A stretch of 64,000 nucleotides of DNA from assembly GCA_963576475.1 (NCBI GenBank), contig OY754981.1, positions 25,319,411-25,383,410 on the forward strand. The letters run 5' to 3'. Numbering within the stretch: the first letter of the stretch is position 1; each line of letters starts with the position of its first letter. The translations under genes and the position numbers were made by a program. The notes beneath the pieces are model-generated. The model saw only the letters and a program-made list of their open reading frames with translations, was not told where the DNA came from and made no database searches. The DNA is from Molanna angustata. Lineage: Eukaryota; Arthropoda; Insecta; Trichoptera; Molannidae. This document shows positions 12,450 to 23,768 of this stretch, piece by piece.

Positions 12450-12660
12450 AACCAACCTTTGTTGGCATTCGAGGCTCAGTTTGTCAAACAGAGCCTGAGG
12501 TCCCTGGTTCAGATCCCAGTTTTTTGTTGTATTTTCAGGCTGGATACTGTGAGACGATTAATATCAAGTCTCTTGAACATGGAAACTTATTGGGTGGGTG
12601 TTACATTAATACTTGACATAGTATCTAAGAAACAATATGACAAAACCATGTTTAAAGCTT
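12450..12660 (+). mobile_element. SINE family A, copy 2 (degenerate)
   Basis: Contains the family body (GGTCCCTGGTTCAGATCCC, TTTTCAGGCTGGATACTG, GAGACGATTAATATC, TTATTGGGTGGGTG, TTGACATAGTA). The B box is mutated (GGTTCAGATCC) and the end is lost. Confidence 0.75.
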
Positions 12661-13284
12661 GAGAGAAATATGTAGTATTTTCAATATAATGTATCTCTCC
12701 ATTAGGTATTAAAAATACTTTGCTGAATCTAGGAGCATGGCTATATCCTCGACACAGTTTCCTAGAAAGGACATGGACCTCACCAGTGATCTCAATCCAG
12801 CAGGATTTTTACAGATTTCCTAAAAAAAATCTGGATACAGCGATTTGCAGATTTATAATAAAAATCAAATTTTCTCATAAATATAAGACAACTTAGGTAT
12901 ATAAAAGTATATTTTAATCAATTGAAAATAATATAAATAAGTCATACCTTTCCGTAATTCGTGTAAAATTATTATATTGATTAATATTTTTGTATGTTAA
13001 GCAAAATGTGGCAAAGACTTTCTTCCGTTATTGCTAAAATTCCAAATTGTGGAAAAAAAGTGTTTAGTCATCATAAGACGAAGCCAATCTATTTTGCTAT
13101 GCATATTATGAAACTTGGTGAAAAATGCTTTATCCAAAAGTAGAAACTGAATATGTAGATACATAAGTTTTCAGTCCACCAATTACAATCGGATCTGATC
13201 CGATAGAATGGATATAGTAAGAATTAGTACACAAGTAACTTATGTTAGATGAAGAAATATTTTATTTTTTAATATGTTATTACT

Positions 13285-13515
13285 AATCTGAAAGTGAAAA
13301 CGCTGAAATGGTTTGGCCACTTGGAAAGAATGAATGAAGAATGTCTGATAAATATAATATACAAAGCCGAAATGAATGGGCAAGACGTCAGGGATGGCAC
13401 TGTTTTTTTTTTATTTTGTCTTACTTGAATCCGACTTCTTAATCCATTTCTGCCAGCTTTGTATATTTTCTTCGTCAGACGTTCTTCATTCATTCATCCC
13501 AAGTGGCCAAACCAA
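13285..13515. repeat. Two inverted fragments of a non-LTR retrotransposon 3' coding end
   Basis: The plus strand reads LKVKTLKWFGHLERMNEE, the conserved C-terminal motif of many insect non-LTR polymerases (also seen near 55450 and on the minus strand near 61900). From about 13440 to 13513 the same sequence appears inverted (TTCATTCATCCCAAGTGGCC), so two copies face each other around a T-run at 13404. Confidence 0.65.
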
Positions 13516-13699
13516 TAAAATAATATGCATATTAAATTGATATAAAAATCAAACAAAAAAAAATTGTATTAAATCAACGAAAGCTAAAAAACTTTTTATT
13601 CAAGTTAATATGCACACATCTACCAACTAATCAAGTCCATTTTTTTCTGTGAACCCCACGTAATCTTTCAAGAAGTTTGTTGATAATTCTAGAAGTGTT

Positions 13700-14075
13700 A
13701 TGAATTAACTTCTACGAAGTTCTTCTCATAAGAAACCACCCCCCTCCAGGCTTAAAAATTTTGAAATGTGTGGGGATAACTTTTTGTGCCATTTTATTTT
13801 TTGCAATACGTATGAAAAATAAATTCAACAACTTTACCCACACTCAATTGAACATTTTTTTATGATAAATTTGTTGTCAACTGCCTATATTTCCATTTTT
13901 GTTTAAATATTGTAAAACGCAGAAACACCCCAACTAGATAATTTAATTTTCTACAAAAAATATTTATTTTATAGTAGAGTAGTACTACTCAAATTTTTTT
14001 TAACAATTTTTATAAAAATTGAATTTAATGACAAAATTGTTTCATACAATTTGTATGTTAGTATACACTACACCA
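13700..14075 (+). repeat. Dispersed repeat shared with 56500-56950
   Basis: Shared words include ACACCCCAACTAGATAATTT and TTTTTTTATGATAAATTTGT, found in reverse complement near 56620-56740. The downstream phrase ATATCTACGGGGAGTCTCAAT (14082) recurs near 46311. The element class is unknown. Confidence 0.5.
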
Positions 14076-14109
14076 TATCTACGGGGAGTCTCAATAGTTT
14101 GATATATCT

Positions 14110-14320
14110 CTAAACATACATACATCGGCTTTGGACTGCTGATCCAAAGGTCCCGGGTTCGATTCCCGGTGGGGACACAGTTTTTAATTGTGTTTTCAGT
14201 CTGGATCTGTGAGACGATTAATATCGTGTCTCCAGAATGTGGGAACTTGTTATTGGGTACGTGTTAAATTAATATTTGACATAGTACCTGTTAGTTGCCC
14301 GAGAAGCAATATTCAATAAA
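14110..14320 (+). mobile_element. SINE family A, copy 3
   Basis: Well preserved: GGTCCCGGGTTCGATTCCCG, GTTTTCAGTCTGGATCTGTG, AGACGATTAATATCG, TTGTTATTGGGTACGTG, TTAGTTGCCCGAGAAGCAAT. The first part of the tRNA-like head is truncated. Confidence 0.85.
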
Positions 14321-14988
14321 TAAATATAAAATCTAATAGATAGGATAAGAATGGCCTAATAGAATAAGTTGTAATAATTGTGATGCCATTTTTATTGGAC
14401 AGAGAGACAAGAACTCAAATAAAAGAACATGAAAGAGCTTTCTGGGTACTCCAAGATGGCGGATCACCTTCTGTCTTCATGGCAGTCAAATTTCTGTCTT
14501 CCCCATTACTATAATAATATTTTAATTTTGATTTAATTTGTAAACACTAATGTTACAAATAATCAATATTTTTCTTGATAATGTTTATCTTACTACTACA
14601 TATTTTTTTATTTTCTTTGCAAACACAATGGTAATAAGCTGCGTATGTGTTATTCAGTATGGTTTTTCCTAAATGTTATCTAACCTACCATTCATTTTAA
14701 TATTTATGTAGTTTATTTCTTTATAAACATAACTTTACCAAACTATTTATATATTGTATTAGTCAGTAAGGTATTTCATAGGATCTTTGTACTAGCCGAC
14801 CATCCTGTAATTAGGCGGCTGTTGTCATAATATTTTACCAGCAATACCCCGCACCCCTCCCATTCACTCTATCCATATATAAGATTCATGTATATTCAGT
14901 TTGATTCTTGTTAATTTAATATATAATATAAAATCTATTTGTTAAATGTAAATATGAAAACATCAAACAATCATTAGACTGATTAGAC

Positions 14989-15216
14989 CAGTCATGGGCA
15001 AAGTACGGCCCGCGGGCCAAGTCCAGCCCTTCGGGGTAGTCAATCCGGCCCGCGACATGGCTTCGAATAATCTATAAAATATAAGTTGTGTGTGATGTAA
15101 AAATCAAAAATAAAGTTTATCACTCATAAAAATCTGTTTTGTTAAAAAAAATTCGGCCCGCCTAGGCATTTTTTTATTTTATCTGGCCCTCCCCTTAAAA
15201 AGTTTGCCCATCACTG
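14989..15216. mobile_element. Non-autonomous hAT element, 228 bp, 8-bp target duplication
   Basis: Inverted ends CAGTCATGGGCAAAG and CAGTGATGGGCAAAC (reverse complement of the right end), with CGGCCCGC motifs inside each end. Flanks GATTAGAC (14981-14988) and AATTAGAC (15217-15224) form an 8-bp duplication with one change. Short CAG-starting ends and an 8-bp duplication are the hAT signature. Confidence 0.85.
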
Positions 15217-15282
15217 AATTAGACCATAATTATAAGAATGAAAAGCCTAAACAAGGAATCTTTACAGCTTCTATGTGGAATA

Positions 15283-15500
15283 TTGATGTTGATTGATGTG
15301 ACCTCTTTTGTTCGCGTTCTCGTTTTTTTTTTAATTCGCCGCCGCCAAAATCGTCAGGCACCACTGACAGCAACATCAAGAAAAAAAATACGTAAAAATT
15401 ATTTCTCAATACAGATAATTTTTTTGTATGGCAACCCACCTATTTCTAAGCACGGAAATAAGGATTATTATGGTAACACTCAAAATGTTGACAAAAGTGT
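15283..15500 (+). repeat. Diverged end of the foldback family
   Basis: TTGATGTGACCTCTTTTGTTCGCGTT matches the foldback terminus at 18396 (TTGACGCGACCTCTCCTG, then TTCGCGTT) with scattered changes. It is followed by a diverged GCCGCC..CTGACAGCAAC segment like that near 19920. The DD82E-type element at 15504 begins right after it. Confidence 0.55.
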
Positions 15501-15503
15501 CTA

Positions 15504-17708
15504 GAGTCCGTTTCAAGGAAGTGTGCACCTGGCGGTTATGTTGGTATCCCTGGATTTGGTGTGGTTAAGCTATAAAAAATAATATTCCCTATAATTAGGG
15601 AAATAATAATTTATATTTATTTATTTATTTAATCTCACAATTCTTACATTTAAATATAATACACATTCAACCTCACTAGGAAAAAACCCGTATCGAGGAT
15701 AAATAAAATCCTATTTTTTGTGAGCGACATAAATACAAATACAAAATTGAATAGTCTGTAACTAGAGTCTTCAGCTGAGTACCTATACATTTTTGTAACA
15801 ATAATACTAACAATAAATCATAACAATATAAATAAGTATATTGCCTACCTATTTACAAAAGTTATGATCCGAACAGACGGGTCGATGTTCTTTTAGGTAA
15901 GTGATACCTGACACGTCACTGCCGCCATCAGTGGTTTCATCAGATTCACTATCGGATGACGTTTCACTGTCTCCTAGTGCTATAATGAATTGATCCATTT
16001 GTTTATCCATGCCTACATCATTACTATAATACCTATCTTCGATATTTTTGACGTGATCGCATTCCTTTTTCCATTCGTCTGCAGTTATACGTAAAAATGC
16101 TTCCTCTGTCAGTTTAACCATATTTTTGGGCTCCTGGGCTACATTTCTTTCAGCAATTCGCCGTTTTAAAAGACTCCATATCAACTCGATTGGATTCAAA
16201 TCACAGTGGTAAGGAGGCAACCTTACAACTTTGTGTCCATGTGCTTCCAAAAGTAAGTCGACTTCGTACACTGGTGGTTCCTTATGTTCTTTGATAATCT
16301 CGTAGAGCTGGGCTTTGAGCATCATCGGTAAATAAGATAGACCTTTTTTTTCAAGCCATTCCTGCATTTCAGCCTTGGTGTTTGCTAGGGTGGGCATCTT
16401 ATTGGCTTTCACGGAATGATATGATGCATTATCCATAACTACTAAGCTCTGTGATGGTAGGTTTGGTCACAACTTTTCCTGAATCCATTTCATAAAATTT
16501 GTTCTATTCATGTCGTCATGATAGTCACCAGATTTCGACTGTGATTTGAAAATAAGTTGAGCATTAGGGATGAAACCATTTTCGCCTCCAGCGTGAACAA
16601 TAATCCAACGAGCTCCTTTAGATTCTGAAGCCAAAACTCCTTCCTCAGTCTCGCTCTGCCAACATTTCGATACACAATATGACGAATGTATATAGGTTTC
16701 GTCCAAATATATAACTGGACGCGAATTTTCACCGCGATTACTTCTCAACTCATTTATATATTTAAAACGCCATGCCACAATATCGTACCTCTCCATTAAT
16801 ACTTTTCTTTTCGATTGACATATTTTAAACCTAAATCCTATATCACGAATGATCCTCCAAAGAGAACTACGACTACCCCTAAAATTAGTATCGCTTCGCA
16901 TTTCGTATAATAATTTACTGAGTGTGGGCACTTCTTTCCTTACAGTGTAGTATTCGTGGATCTTGTGACGTAAAACACATAAATCGAAATCATCTAATTT
17001 AATTTTTTTATCTCGTTTACTTTTTTTCCCAGGCGAAGTAATTTTCGTTGATGTGTTGGCTGCCTCTATACCTTCTTTGGTAATTTTTGAAATAGTTCTT
17101 TCTGATAAATCTGAAATAATTGTATAAAAACAAATTTAATTAAAAAAATTGTTTCATATTAAACTCAGATTTTTTAATTTACAAATTATTATTTATTGGT
17201 TTTATGAGGTTGTGGTGTCCCAGAAAAAGATAGCTTAACCATAAGTACGATATCCCGAAAGAGGTAAATGTAAGAAGCGTGAACAATACACTAGGATGTA
17301 TGAGAGTATGCACGAATGTTGATGAGATTATGGATACATGTAAAGATAAAAAAATGAGGCATTTGGTTTTCTCTACTTACAACGTGAGGGACATGGCATG
17401 ATGATATGTATGGATGTACATTTGAGAGAAATAATTTGATAATATAGCAACATTATTACTAACTCGTCATTGCTGCAATTCGACGACGAACACTGTCTAA
17501 TTGTATTATAGGTGCCCTGTTTGCTTTTTCACGTTCACAAAAACTTTTTATCTTCAACACTAATTCTCTCTCACCACATTTTATCGCTTTCGGCATCTTT
17601 ACGTAGCAAAAATAGGAAATTTGTAGGAATTAAAACGCTTTGCTTGTTCAACTGACAGTCAGTCGTACCAACTTAACCGCCAGGTGCACACTTACTTGAA
17701 ACGGACTC
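15504..17708 (-). mobile_element. IS630/Tc1/mariner superfamily element with 43-bp TIRs and TA duplication
   Basis: Terminal inverted repeats start GAGTCCGTTTCAAG and continue through GTGTGCACCTGGCGGTTA to GTTGGTA, 43 bases with two mismatches. TA dinucleotides flank both ends (15502-15503 and 17709-17710). The 2,205-bp interior carries one two-exon transposase gene on the minus strand. The size and intact ends suggest an element that was autonomous until recently. Confidence 0.9.
15849..17596 (-). pseudogene. DDE transposase, D-D-E spacing 81, one in-frame TGA
   Basis: Exon 1 is 17596-17464 and exon 2 is 17110-15849; the junction (A then AT) gives MTNLSERTISK in frame. The joined frame has 464 codons with a single internal stop, TGA at 16469-16467 (codon 259), between QEKL and PNLPSQ. 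The catalytic triad is visible: D181 in VIYLDETYIHSS, D271 in VVMDNASYH and E353 in HCDLNPIELIW. 81 residues separate the second Asp from the Glu, far more than the 34-37 of classic Tc1/mariner and matching the DD82E type (named Sailor in the literature, from memory). The C-terminus is Asp/Glu/Ser-rich. The N-terminal ~100 residues are basic and probably bind the terminal repeats. With one nonsense codon it is probably inactive, unless the stop is an error or is read through. Confidence 0.85.
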
Positions 17709-17710
17709 TA

Positions 17711-18395
17711 TTTATCAGCACGAATTCTCGTTTTGACAGCTGTCAGCTGGTTTTCGTATTGGTTCTTGGTTGGTCGATCGGGATTTTATTTTATAAAACA
17801 TTGTATGGCTATAATAAGCAACGAAAGTTCCGTTTAAATTATTTAATTTCTAAATTTGTGAGGTATGACTATATTTTTGTACCGTGTTGTAGGAAAACTG
17901 TTGACAAGTAAGGAGACCTCTCGTCAAAACTTAACTTGTTTCGATTGTCAATTTGTGAACATTGTTTTTAAAATTGAATACTCCCATGGCAGTTCTGGTA
18001 TTTGCCATAATGACCAATATCAGCGACCGCTAATCTGTCCTACTCACAAAAATATTCCTTCTCTAACGAATATACAATTTGATAATGCGTAATACATATT
18101 TACAAATGAATTGTATTCCCGTTTTTATTCCTTGGTGTAGATTTGTATACACTAAACAAAATTCCATTTTCCTAAATTAATAACTGATTTATTAAACAAA
18201 AACTATATAGGTACTTATGATGTACATATGCCAGTCGAATGGTAAATTTGACATATTTGAAGTTTCAGAAAAACGAGTTTGTATCAATGCTCTCCATAGA
18301 TAGCTGTGCGGTAGACAGATAACTGAAATATCTAAACATGAAAGGCTGATCAAATTAAGCTTATGATCAACAAAATGAATTATTACAAAGACCTA
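17711..18395. other. Non-coding spacer
   Basis: No exon or repeat recognised between the transposon end and the foldback terminus. The short open frames here lack any recognisable domain. Confidence 0.4.
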
Positions 18396-20082
18396 TTGAC
18401 GCGACCTCTCCTGTTCGCGTTATTTTCTATTTTGAAATCGGCGCTAAATCAGACCACAAACAAACATTTGTGAAAAAATAAAGTGTAAGAAAAAGAAATT
18501 TGACAATAATAACGATAACCTCCAAAATGTGACATTTACGAGTGAAAGATTTTTGACAGTCGAAATTAGACACGCATCGTGTCTGCACGGACCGCGCTCA
18601 CTGTGGCCAGAGCAGCTGCAAACCGCACCAGAGCCCTTGGTGCGGTTTGCAGCTGCTTGCACCTTGCCCCTTCGCCCATCGACGACGATCCATTCCGGCA
18701 TTGGTGGTGCATCAGCACGCCCATGGCCGAGAAGAGAAAATTATGTGTGCCCCAAAACAATACTTGTGACATTCTTTTATTTTATGTGACAATATTTCGG
18801 CTGTGTGATTTTAAGTTATTTATTTTATTGAATCCATTTTAACGTGCGACGTCCAATATTGACTCTATTTAATTTTGATTTGTGACGTCCTAATTTATTA
18901 CCAATTTTAATTATTTATTTTATTTCAAATTTTGTCATTTTATCATGTGACATGACCGTGCCGTCTGGCGTTTGTGCGCTGACACTTGACATTTGTGTAT
19001 CGTCAGACCACGGCTTCAATTTTTGTTTAGATTTTTCCAATCTCGTTCAGCGACTATGTGTGGAATATCAAATTCCATTTTTGACATTGAAAAAAAGTGA
19101 GCTCTACCTCGAAGCCTCTTGGGAGGAGGGTATCACTATGTAATATAGGAATATGAGATGAAAGTATCACCTTCTTCTTTTTTTAACTGACCGTACGGTC
19201 TGTGACCTACAGAAAGTATGCTTCCTGAGATGATGAAATCCAACTGTTCTTCCATTTCTTAGGTGGTTTTCCAGGTGGAAGATGTCCAAATAGAATCTTC
19301 TATGTTACACATTTTTCATATGACCACGTTACGGACACAATCTCGAAGGGTTGTTCCAGCGACACATCTCAAGACCTTTATTTCTGATGTTCTAAGAAGT
19401 GCTTTGGTCCGAACAGTGCCAACCCGTGGTTCTACAGAAGAGTCATGATCAGTCGAACGCATGTCTTATATATTCTAACCTTATCGTCAATGTACGACAA
19501 ATATTGGATTTTCCAAACCAATTGCCTATGACACCCTAATACAGTGCAAGCTTTGTTCACCTTATAAATCATGTTCCATATCTTTTGAAAATCTGGCCCA
19601 ATATTCTTTATTTTATTTATTTATTAACAATAAAACCAAGTTTTTTTTACAATATAAAGGTATAAATTTTACACGAAAGGTAATATAACAAATAAACTAA
19701 TAATAGATTTTCACTTGAAAAGCAATGCATAAAAATATGTATAAGCATATTACTAATTATTAATTTGGTTATTATCGAATATTTTCTGGAAAATTTAATA
19801 AGTGCTGTCCACACTTTTTAATATGTGGCAACATTTCGTATTGCCGAATATCCATTGCCAAAAAAAATAATTATCAAAAGAAAAATTATTCTCACAATTC
19901 TAAAGAAAAGTCCTGCAAAATTTAACCCACTGACAGCAACAACAGGAAAAAACATGTGAAAAGAAAAATCATTCTCACTATTCTAAAAAACAGTATGTAA
20001 CTGCAAAATTAAACCCACTGACAAGAAAAAAAATGTCAAAAGAAAAATTATTCTCACAATTCTAAAAAAGTTAACCTGCAAA

Positions 20083-20564
20083 TCGAATATTTTTTTAATT
20101 GCATATACGCAAACATTGGGTTTTTTTCCCTGTCGGGAGTCAAATGATATTTTTTAACATCTCAATAGAGACGAAGTTGGGATATTATAAAACAACCAGG
20201 AAATCAAGGCACCTACAGGGCTTACGACCTCTCATCGGCTGGTTGGTGACGTGATCACTTTATGCGCTTGCGCAACGTTCACCAATTATGCCTTTATTGA
20301 GTTCCCTATCAATGTAATTTTTGAAAGTTCTATATATTTGAATAATGTGTAACAATTCAAGATGGCAATAGTATAATTTCGTATTATACATTGATAGGGA
20401 ACTCAATAAAGGCATAATTGGTGAACGTTGTGCAAGCACATAAAGTGATCACGTAAACCAGCCGATGACAGGTCATAAGCCCTGTTGATGCCTTGAGTTC
20501 CTGGTTCTTCTATAATATCCCAACTTCGTCTCTATTGAGATGTTTAAAAGTTTGTCAATAAAAA
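20083..20564 (+). mobile_element. Hairpin retroposon-like element, copy 2, with 12-bp target duplication
   Basis: Begins CGAATATTTTTTTAATTGC, has CCCTGTCGGGAGTCAAATGAT, then a hairpin with ~200-base arms (AACATCTCAATAGAGACG at 20157 against its complement near 20541), and ends AAAAGTTTGTCAATAAAAA. TTAACCTGCAAA flanks it at 20071-20082 and 20565-20576. It is inserted in the spacer of the foldback element, so it is younger than that element. Confidence 0.8.
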
Positions 20565-21725
20565 TTAACCTGCAAAATTTGACAGTCGAAATTAAACACG
20601 CGTCGTGTCGACACAGATCGCCTTGCGCCCAGTCCATGTCGGGAGACATCGGTCGGGCCCTGCGGTTTTTGAATTTAATTTAGACATTATTTTTTATAGT
20701 TAGACCACGATTACATTTAGTGATAATTTTTATAAATGTGTTACCCTCCTCCCAAGAGGCTTTGAGGTAGAGCTCACTTTTTTTTCAATGTCAAAAATGG
20801 AATTTGATATTCCACACATTGTCGCTGAACGAGATTGGAAAAAACTAAACAAAAATTGAAGCCGTGGTCTGACAATACACAAATGTCAAGTAGTGTCAGC
20901 GCACAAACGTCAGACGGCACGGTCATGTCACAAGATAAAATGATAAAATTTGAAATAAAATAAATAATTAAAATTGGTAATAAATTAGGACGTCACAAAT
21001 CAAAATTAAATAGAGTCAATATTGGACGTCACACGTTAAAATGGATTCAATAAAATAAATAACTTAAAATCACACAGCCGAAATATTGTCACATAAAATA
21101 AAAGAATGTCACAAGTATTGTTTGGGGCACACATAATTTTCTCTTCTCGGCCATGGGCGTGCTGATGCACCACCAATGCCGGAATGGATCGTCGTCGATG
21201 GGCGAAGGGGCAAGGCTATCGGCGACGGCAACCTCGGGTCCCAGACACCGGCAGATGCCGGTTGGGTGACTGGCGGGAGCGACAGCGGCGGCGCGAGTCT
21301 CAAGGAGATGCAGGCCGTCGCTCCAGGGTCCAGCGCGACCCAACAGCGTTTGGAACACTTTCCAAACTCAGCACCCGCTTCGGTCCAGGAAAGCGGCTCT
21401 CTCGCCGAATGGTGGTGCGCCGATCCATCTCGGCACTCCAGGTGTCACATCCATGGCTGCCGGTGTGGAGCGAGCCTAACCGACACCCTCTGGTGCGGTT
21501 TGCAGCTGCTCTGGCCACAGTGAGCGCGGTCCGTGCAGACACGACGCGTGTCTAATTTCGACTGTCAATAATTTTCATCTGTCACTTGTATTGTCACATT
21601 TCAGGTTATGTTATTATTGTCAATTTTTTTTCTTACACTTTAATTTTCACACACTATTTTATCATAAATGTTTGTTTGTGGTCAGCTGATTTGGCGCCGA
21701 ATTTAAATAAAAATAACGCGAACAG

Positions 21726-23750
21726 CAGGCTGATTTTGTATAAACACCAGATGAGAAGAAAGGAGTTAAGTACTATTTTATCTGTGGATTTAGCTCGTTA
21801 ACACCAATGTATGTATATTTTTGGTATTTTGTAAGCGAATTTTCTTTCGTTGTCTTAACCCCAATAAAATACTCGGAGTTAAAATTATTTATTTATTTGT
21901 AGAATAAGAGTTATCTCCTGTCAAATCACGCGACGAATTTACTTCTATATTTTCTATGCACGCGCGTTTGATATTGTAAAATTGACTAATTACAGTAATT
22001 AATTCATCCATAATCATTTACAAGGTGTGTATTATTTATCTTGTACAATATTCATACATATTATTGACCAAATTTATTATTTATTTTAGTATTTGACTTG
22101 TTTATACATTCGTTGTTAATATTTCGACTTAGGTCTTTGGAGGCTTAATATTTCATGAATTTGACGTTTCAAACAATGAAACATGACGTTTTTCTTTGAG
22201 TATAATAATATAAAATGAGGATACTAATCACGTTTTGTTTATTTGCAGCATGTCATACTTATTTTTGCGAGCGTTAAAAGACGATGAAAAGCGATAAAAA
22301 GACGATGGTCCGTTGGACATGCCGAAAGACTGCCTTGTTTCGTAGAGCCAACAAATAAACTACAGCGCCCTTGGAGTGATCTTGTATCATTAAACGGCGC
22401 TTTGTAAATTCTATTTATTATATATCATATTATATTTATCATAGGGCAGAGAGAACATCTATTTACATTTTATTAATATTCTGCTCCAATCAATTGTTTT
22501 TGCATAGCGACTAATGCTGATCCATGTGGCATAGTGGTAGTTTGTTTTAACTTCAGTTAATTCATGACTCAATAACACATTACTTTGTTATAATGTATAT
22601 AATGAAATGTTTAAATTTAAATAAATGAAAAAAATATTGGAGTTGGTTTTGAAAGTAGATTTAAATCAATAAATAATATTTAAAAGCACATTGTACTATA
22701 ATATGAAGATAACTAAACAACATATATACATAAAAGTACTAGTTTTACCTTTTTATACTGCTTCATATTAATATGCATGGTATTTGTGTAGTGCGTTTGA
22801 TAATTCACTCACATGTTAAGAGCAGATAATTCTGAAACTATATATTTTGTTGAAAAAAATAGGATATAAAGAAAACACAAGCATGAAAATTTTTGAACCA
22901 TGATCATTATAGTGGTCAAAGTAAATTATTTTATTAACCTTGTTTATTATTTTTACAGATATGTAATTGAAATCTTGCAATCATCAGTGTGTCGCACATG
23001 TTTGGAAGCCATATTATGTAATTAAGTAAACTGCTGCAGGAATTCTTGAGCCAGACAGAGTTGAGCTGATACTGAAGATCATATACTATATATATAATAT
23101 CTGCAATAAAGAAAAATCAAATTTACTACTATGTATGATATTTAATTATAAAAATAATAAAAGGAAGACTCAAAATTTCATGAAAAAATTATTATGCTCT
23201 TTTTTTGTCCATTCTAAACAAGAAATTATTTATAAAAAAAACGTTAACCCATGATATTACCCAAACAAACATGTTTGCGTGTCAATTTTATTAGAATAAT
23301 CCCTTGTATTATAACAAACAAATCGAATCGGTAATAGAAAATTGTTCAAAGTTGAGTCGTTTGACGTAACACCATTTCAATTAAAATTTTATTTAGAACA
23401 TGTTATTTATAAAAAGCATCGAGTAAATAAGCTATGAAATACAAAACAATGAATGAAAATAGAGTATATACCTTGCTAAATATTAATAAAATAAACAAAA
23501 AACACACGATTAGCTGTCAAAATCTGATAAATGCGGGTAAATGTACGAGATTGCCATATGTAAATTAAACTGGACATAGAAATTTTATTTACATATGGCA
23601 AATTTGTACTAATGTTTGGGTCACGCCCCCTTCAGTTTTCTCACGGAGTTAACACCGGAAAACTCCATACAAAATACCAAATTCCGAGATTTCTCGGGAG
23701 TTAAGACAAGAGTTAAGACAACTCTTGGTGTTTCATACAAAATCACCCTG
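21726..23750. mobile_element. 2.0-kb DNA transposon of unknown superfamily, non-autonomous
   Basis: Inverted ends are CAGGCTGATTTTGTAT and CAGGGTGATTTTGTAT (right end complemented), each followed by AAACACC-like sequence. CAG occurs on both sides (21723-21725 and 23751-23753). Removing the element and one CAG rebuilds exactly the foldback terminus seen at 18396, which confirms the boundaries. No transposase frame was found inside. It contains a CR1-type 3' tail at 22320-22420. Confidence 0.75.
22320..22425 (+). repeat. 3' tail of a CR1-like non-LTR element
   Basis: CAGCGCCCTTGGAGTGATCT, then ATCATTAAACGGCGCT and a TA-rich end. The same tail is at 29050-29125, 41240-41310 and 54240-54310. Confidence 0.6.
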
Positions 23751-23768
23751 CAGGAGAGGTCGCGTCAA

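Larger units (their letters stand above)
18396..23768. mobile_element. Foldback (long inverted-repeat) element with two nested insertions
   Basis: Outer ends are TTGACGCGACCTCTCCTG (18396) and its exact complement ending at 23768. The left arm (18396-~19135) and right arm (~20743-21725) are long inverted copies, sharing for example CACTGTGGCCAGAGCAGCTG, GACGACGATCCATTCCGGCA, the CGTCCAATATTGACTC region, and GGGAGGAGGGTA at the inner edge. The right arm has a GC-rich stretch of about 275 bases (21212-21487) that the left arm replaces with a ~30-base local palindrome (18620-18660). The central spacer (19140-20740) carries a hairpin retroposon, and the right end is split by a 2-kb element at 21726-23750. 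No transposase is visible. A fragment of the inner arm edge also lies just outside, at 23830-23875. The open frames in the arms are mirror images and I do not treat them as genes. Confidence 0.8.

Noticed and set aside
18444..18842. Proteins encoded in the left foldback arm (both strands)
   Set aside because: The frames are mirror images of those in the right arm, change with arm rearrangement and show no domain; they follow from the GC-rich inverted repeat.
21089..21555. Proteins of 64-123 aa in the GC-rich part of the right arm
   Set aside because: Overlapping long frames on both strands are expected in GC-rich DNA; no start context, homology or splice support.
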